Of a stretch of DNA of 34,032 nucleotides, positions 33,195-34,032 are shown piece by piece. This DNA is from Actinokineospora spheciospongiae. GTDB lineage: Bacteria; Actinomycetota; Actinomycetes; Mycobacteriales; Pseudonocardiaceae. The stretch covers positions 1 through 34,032 of the forward strand of contig NZ_AYXG01000210.1 in the NCBI RefSeq assembly GCF_000564855.1. Reading direction: 5' to 3'. Every line of letters starts with the position of its first letter. Position 1 is the first letter of the stretch. Under the pieces are notes generated by a model. The model had not been told where the DNA came from. It did not search any database and was given only the letters and a program-made list of their open reading frames with translations. Made by a program: the position numbers and the translations under genes.

Positions 33195-33260
33195 GGTCCA
33201 ACCCTCAAGGTAAAGGTGGCACCGAGCGCTGTGCTCGGTGTGGAAGCCCATCCCAAGATC

Positions 33261-33305
33261 AAAAAAGAGGAGTCTTTGCAGGCTCTCACCTGCGAAGACT
33301 CCTCT
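33261..33305 (-). terminator. Terminator of the tRNA-Pro fragment
   Basis: On the minus strand a 17-bp stem with one wobble (AGAGGAGTCTTCGCAGG against CCTGCAAAGACTCCTCT) closes a 6-base loop and is followed by a run of six T. It lies 5 bases after the tRNA 3' end and also separates it from the integrase gene. This is the strongest terminator in the window. Confidence 0.9.
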
Positions 33306-33309
33306 GACC

Positions 33310-33352
33310 GTCGGGCTGACAGGATTCGAACCTGCGACCCCTTGACCCCCAG
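33310..33352 (-). tRNA. 3' half of a tRNA-Pro gene (displaced att fragment)
   Basis: The minus strand reads CTGGGGGTCAAGGGGTCG followed by CAGGTTCGAATCCTGTC and AGCCCGAC. This is an anticodon loop with GGG, variable loop, TpsiC arm and acceptor 3' strand, as in actinobacterial tRNA-Pro. The 5' half (acceptor, D arm) is missing: upstream there is 90 bp of other sequence, though GTCAAGCGCG at 33443-33452 resembles the anticodon-stem/D-arm junction. It cannot fold as a tRNA. Such halves are typical att sites of tRNA-integrating elements. Confidence 0.75.
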
Positions 33353-33444
33353 ACGTGCCCCGATCACGGCCTGACCTGGGGAAACGTAAATCAACACTCT
33401 CGGTTGACGTTCACTGCGGTCGGCTCGGTGCACTTGTCGTCGGG
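33310..33444 (+). repeat. Right att-like direct repeat
   Basis: This is the partner of 1690-1827. It includes the tRNA-Pro half (33310-33352) plus about 90 bp beyond the anticodon, both resembling the left copy, the latter at roughly 70 percent by eye. Same orientation as the left copy and 31.6 kb apart. Confidence 0.55.
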
Positions 33445-33539
33445 TCAAGCGCGTTGCGATCTCCGCTTTCGCCCCTTCCATCCGACACCGCCATCTGCGA
33501 CTGGTGGTTCGTCGTCCGCGTCTACAGCCCCCATGACAC

Positions 33540-34001
33540 GGCGATCGACAACGCCAAGGTGGCCGACCCCGAAACCGTCTCCGAAGGCCGGCAGCGGCAA
33601 CAGCGCCACCAAGGCTGCGGGCGACAGCGGATCCGGTCGCAATGTCGTCTATCGCAACCTCGACTCCGCCGACGACCGGCCGAGGGGTGAGGGCGAAGAA
33701 CCCGAACATGAGCTGCCTGCCCGGCGGGCGCGTCTCCAACGGCAGCAAGCCCGGTTTCACGTCGCGGTACATTTCCACGACGAAGGACGTGGGCGTCCTG
33801 GAGGAGTGGAACGAGGGCAGGGCGGTGCGGATCGACCTCGACGAGTTCGGCGGTCGGGTGATCGACGCCTCGACGCAGGCGGCCTGTGCCGCGGGGGGCA
33901 TCCGGGGCGCCACCGCGAATCGACTGGCGGAGAACTCGGAAGAGGTCCTGCTTGAGGGGTTCGTCCCGTCGGGAGCGGTCAGGTGGCTGGGAAAGGTCTG
34001 A
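33540..34001 (+). pseudogene. Toxin C-terminal domain resembling ADP-ribosyltransferases, frameshifted
   Basis: A linker (KAGSGNSATKAAGDSGSGRN) leads into VVYRNLDSADDRP, then a frame change near 33680 and GVRAKNPNMSCLPGGRVSNG, SKPGFTSRYISTTKD, GRAVRIDLDEFGGRVIDAST and SEEVLLEGFVPSGAVRWL with a stop at 34001. The order (VYR...RAKNP, ISTTxD, (V/I)RIDL, EVLLxGFVP) is that of toxin domains with an ADP-ribosyltransferase-like fold at the ends of polymorphic toxins. The N-terminal carrier is missing. It lies outside the right repeat, so it probably belongs to the flanking chromosome or an older island layer. Catalytic class is inferred from motif order only. Confidence 0.6.
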
Positions 34002-34032
34002 GTGGGATGACCGGTATGGCGGATCGGCTGAT

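Noticed and set aside
1-34032. CRISPR array, rRNA genes, complete tRNA genes
   Set aside because: No regularly spaced direct repeats, no rRNA-like conserved blocks and no complete cloverleaf were seen; only the tRNA-Pro half at 33310-33352.
1-34032. Integrative conjugative element with replication and transfer genes
   Set aside because: No FtsK/TraB-type ATPase, RepSA-like initiator, excisionase or relaxase was found, so the island is called a genomic island only.

Overview
The window is high-GC actinobacterial chromosome. Family content points to a Pseudonocardiaceae-type organism: an XRE/DUF6879 operon, Rhs/polymorphic-toxin debris, pentapeptide-repeat and SpoIIE-type proteins, and actinobacterial insertion sequences. 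Genus is not determinable from sequence alone. The left edge (1-1300) looks like ordinary chromosome: the end of an unknown gene, an exported beta-propeller protein and a strong terminator.

Nearly everything from about 1.7 kb to 33.4 kb looks like a worn genomic island. A tyrosine recombinase (32117-33194, minus) sits beside a 3' half of a tRNA-Pro gene and its terminator (33261-33352). An imperfect direct repeat of about 135 bp occurs at 1690-1827 and 33310-33444; the left copy contains a decayed version of the same tRNA half. I read these as att-like ends of an element of about 31.7 kb. No replication or conjugation genes are visible.

Layout. 1.85-6.1 kb: debris of IS630, a polymorphic toxin with an immunity gene, an Rhs fragment, a CHAT-protease fragment and IS481. 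6.3-8.2 kb: an intact two-gene unit of a small protein plus an ImmA/IrrE-type metallopeptidase. 8.46-11.64 kb: an IS5-family element carrying a 167-bp MITE-like insertion, a broken pentapeptide-repeat membrane protein and a deleted IS701. 12.0-14.4 kb: small genes, an AT-richer orphan and a second IS5 element. 14.4-18.7 kb: an XRE/DUF6879 operon, a zinc-ribbon protein with a VVQAG motif, a split XRE-TPR regulator and a duplicated-domain protein. 18.7-21.0 kb: AT-richer remnants including a TPR regulator fragment and a 2H phosphoesterase.

21.0-30.3 kb, all minus strand, is the most interesting part. In transcription order it encodes a protein with a 'TGE' N-terminal module, a GHKL ATPase fused to a PD-(D/E)XK nuclease, a small membrane protein, a pPIWI-RE (prokaryotic PIWI/Argonaute-like) protein carrying the same TGE module at its N-terminus, and a PIN-like RNase. 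This resembles a nucleic-acid-targeting defence locus with an unusual partner set. It is interrupted by debris of a SpoIIE phosphatase and a transposase. Beyond the right end (33.5-34.0 kb) lies a frameshifted toxin domain resembling ADP-ribosyltransferases.

Single-base frameshifts are frequent, often in G/C runs. Some may be true decay, others base-calling errors; the frames here are reported as read.
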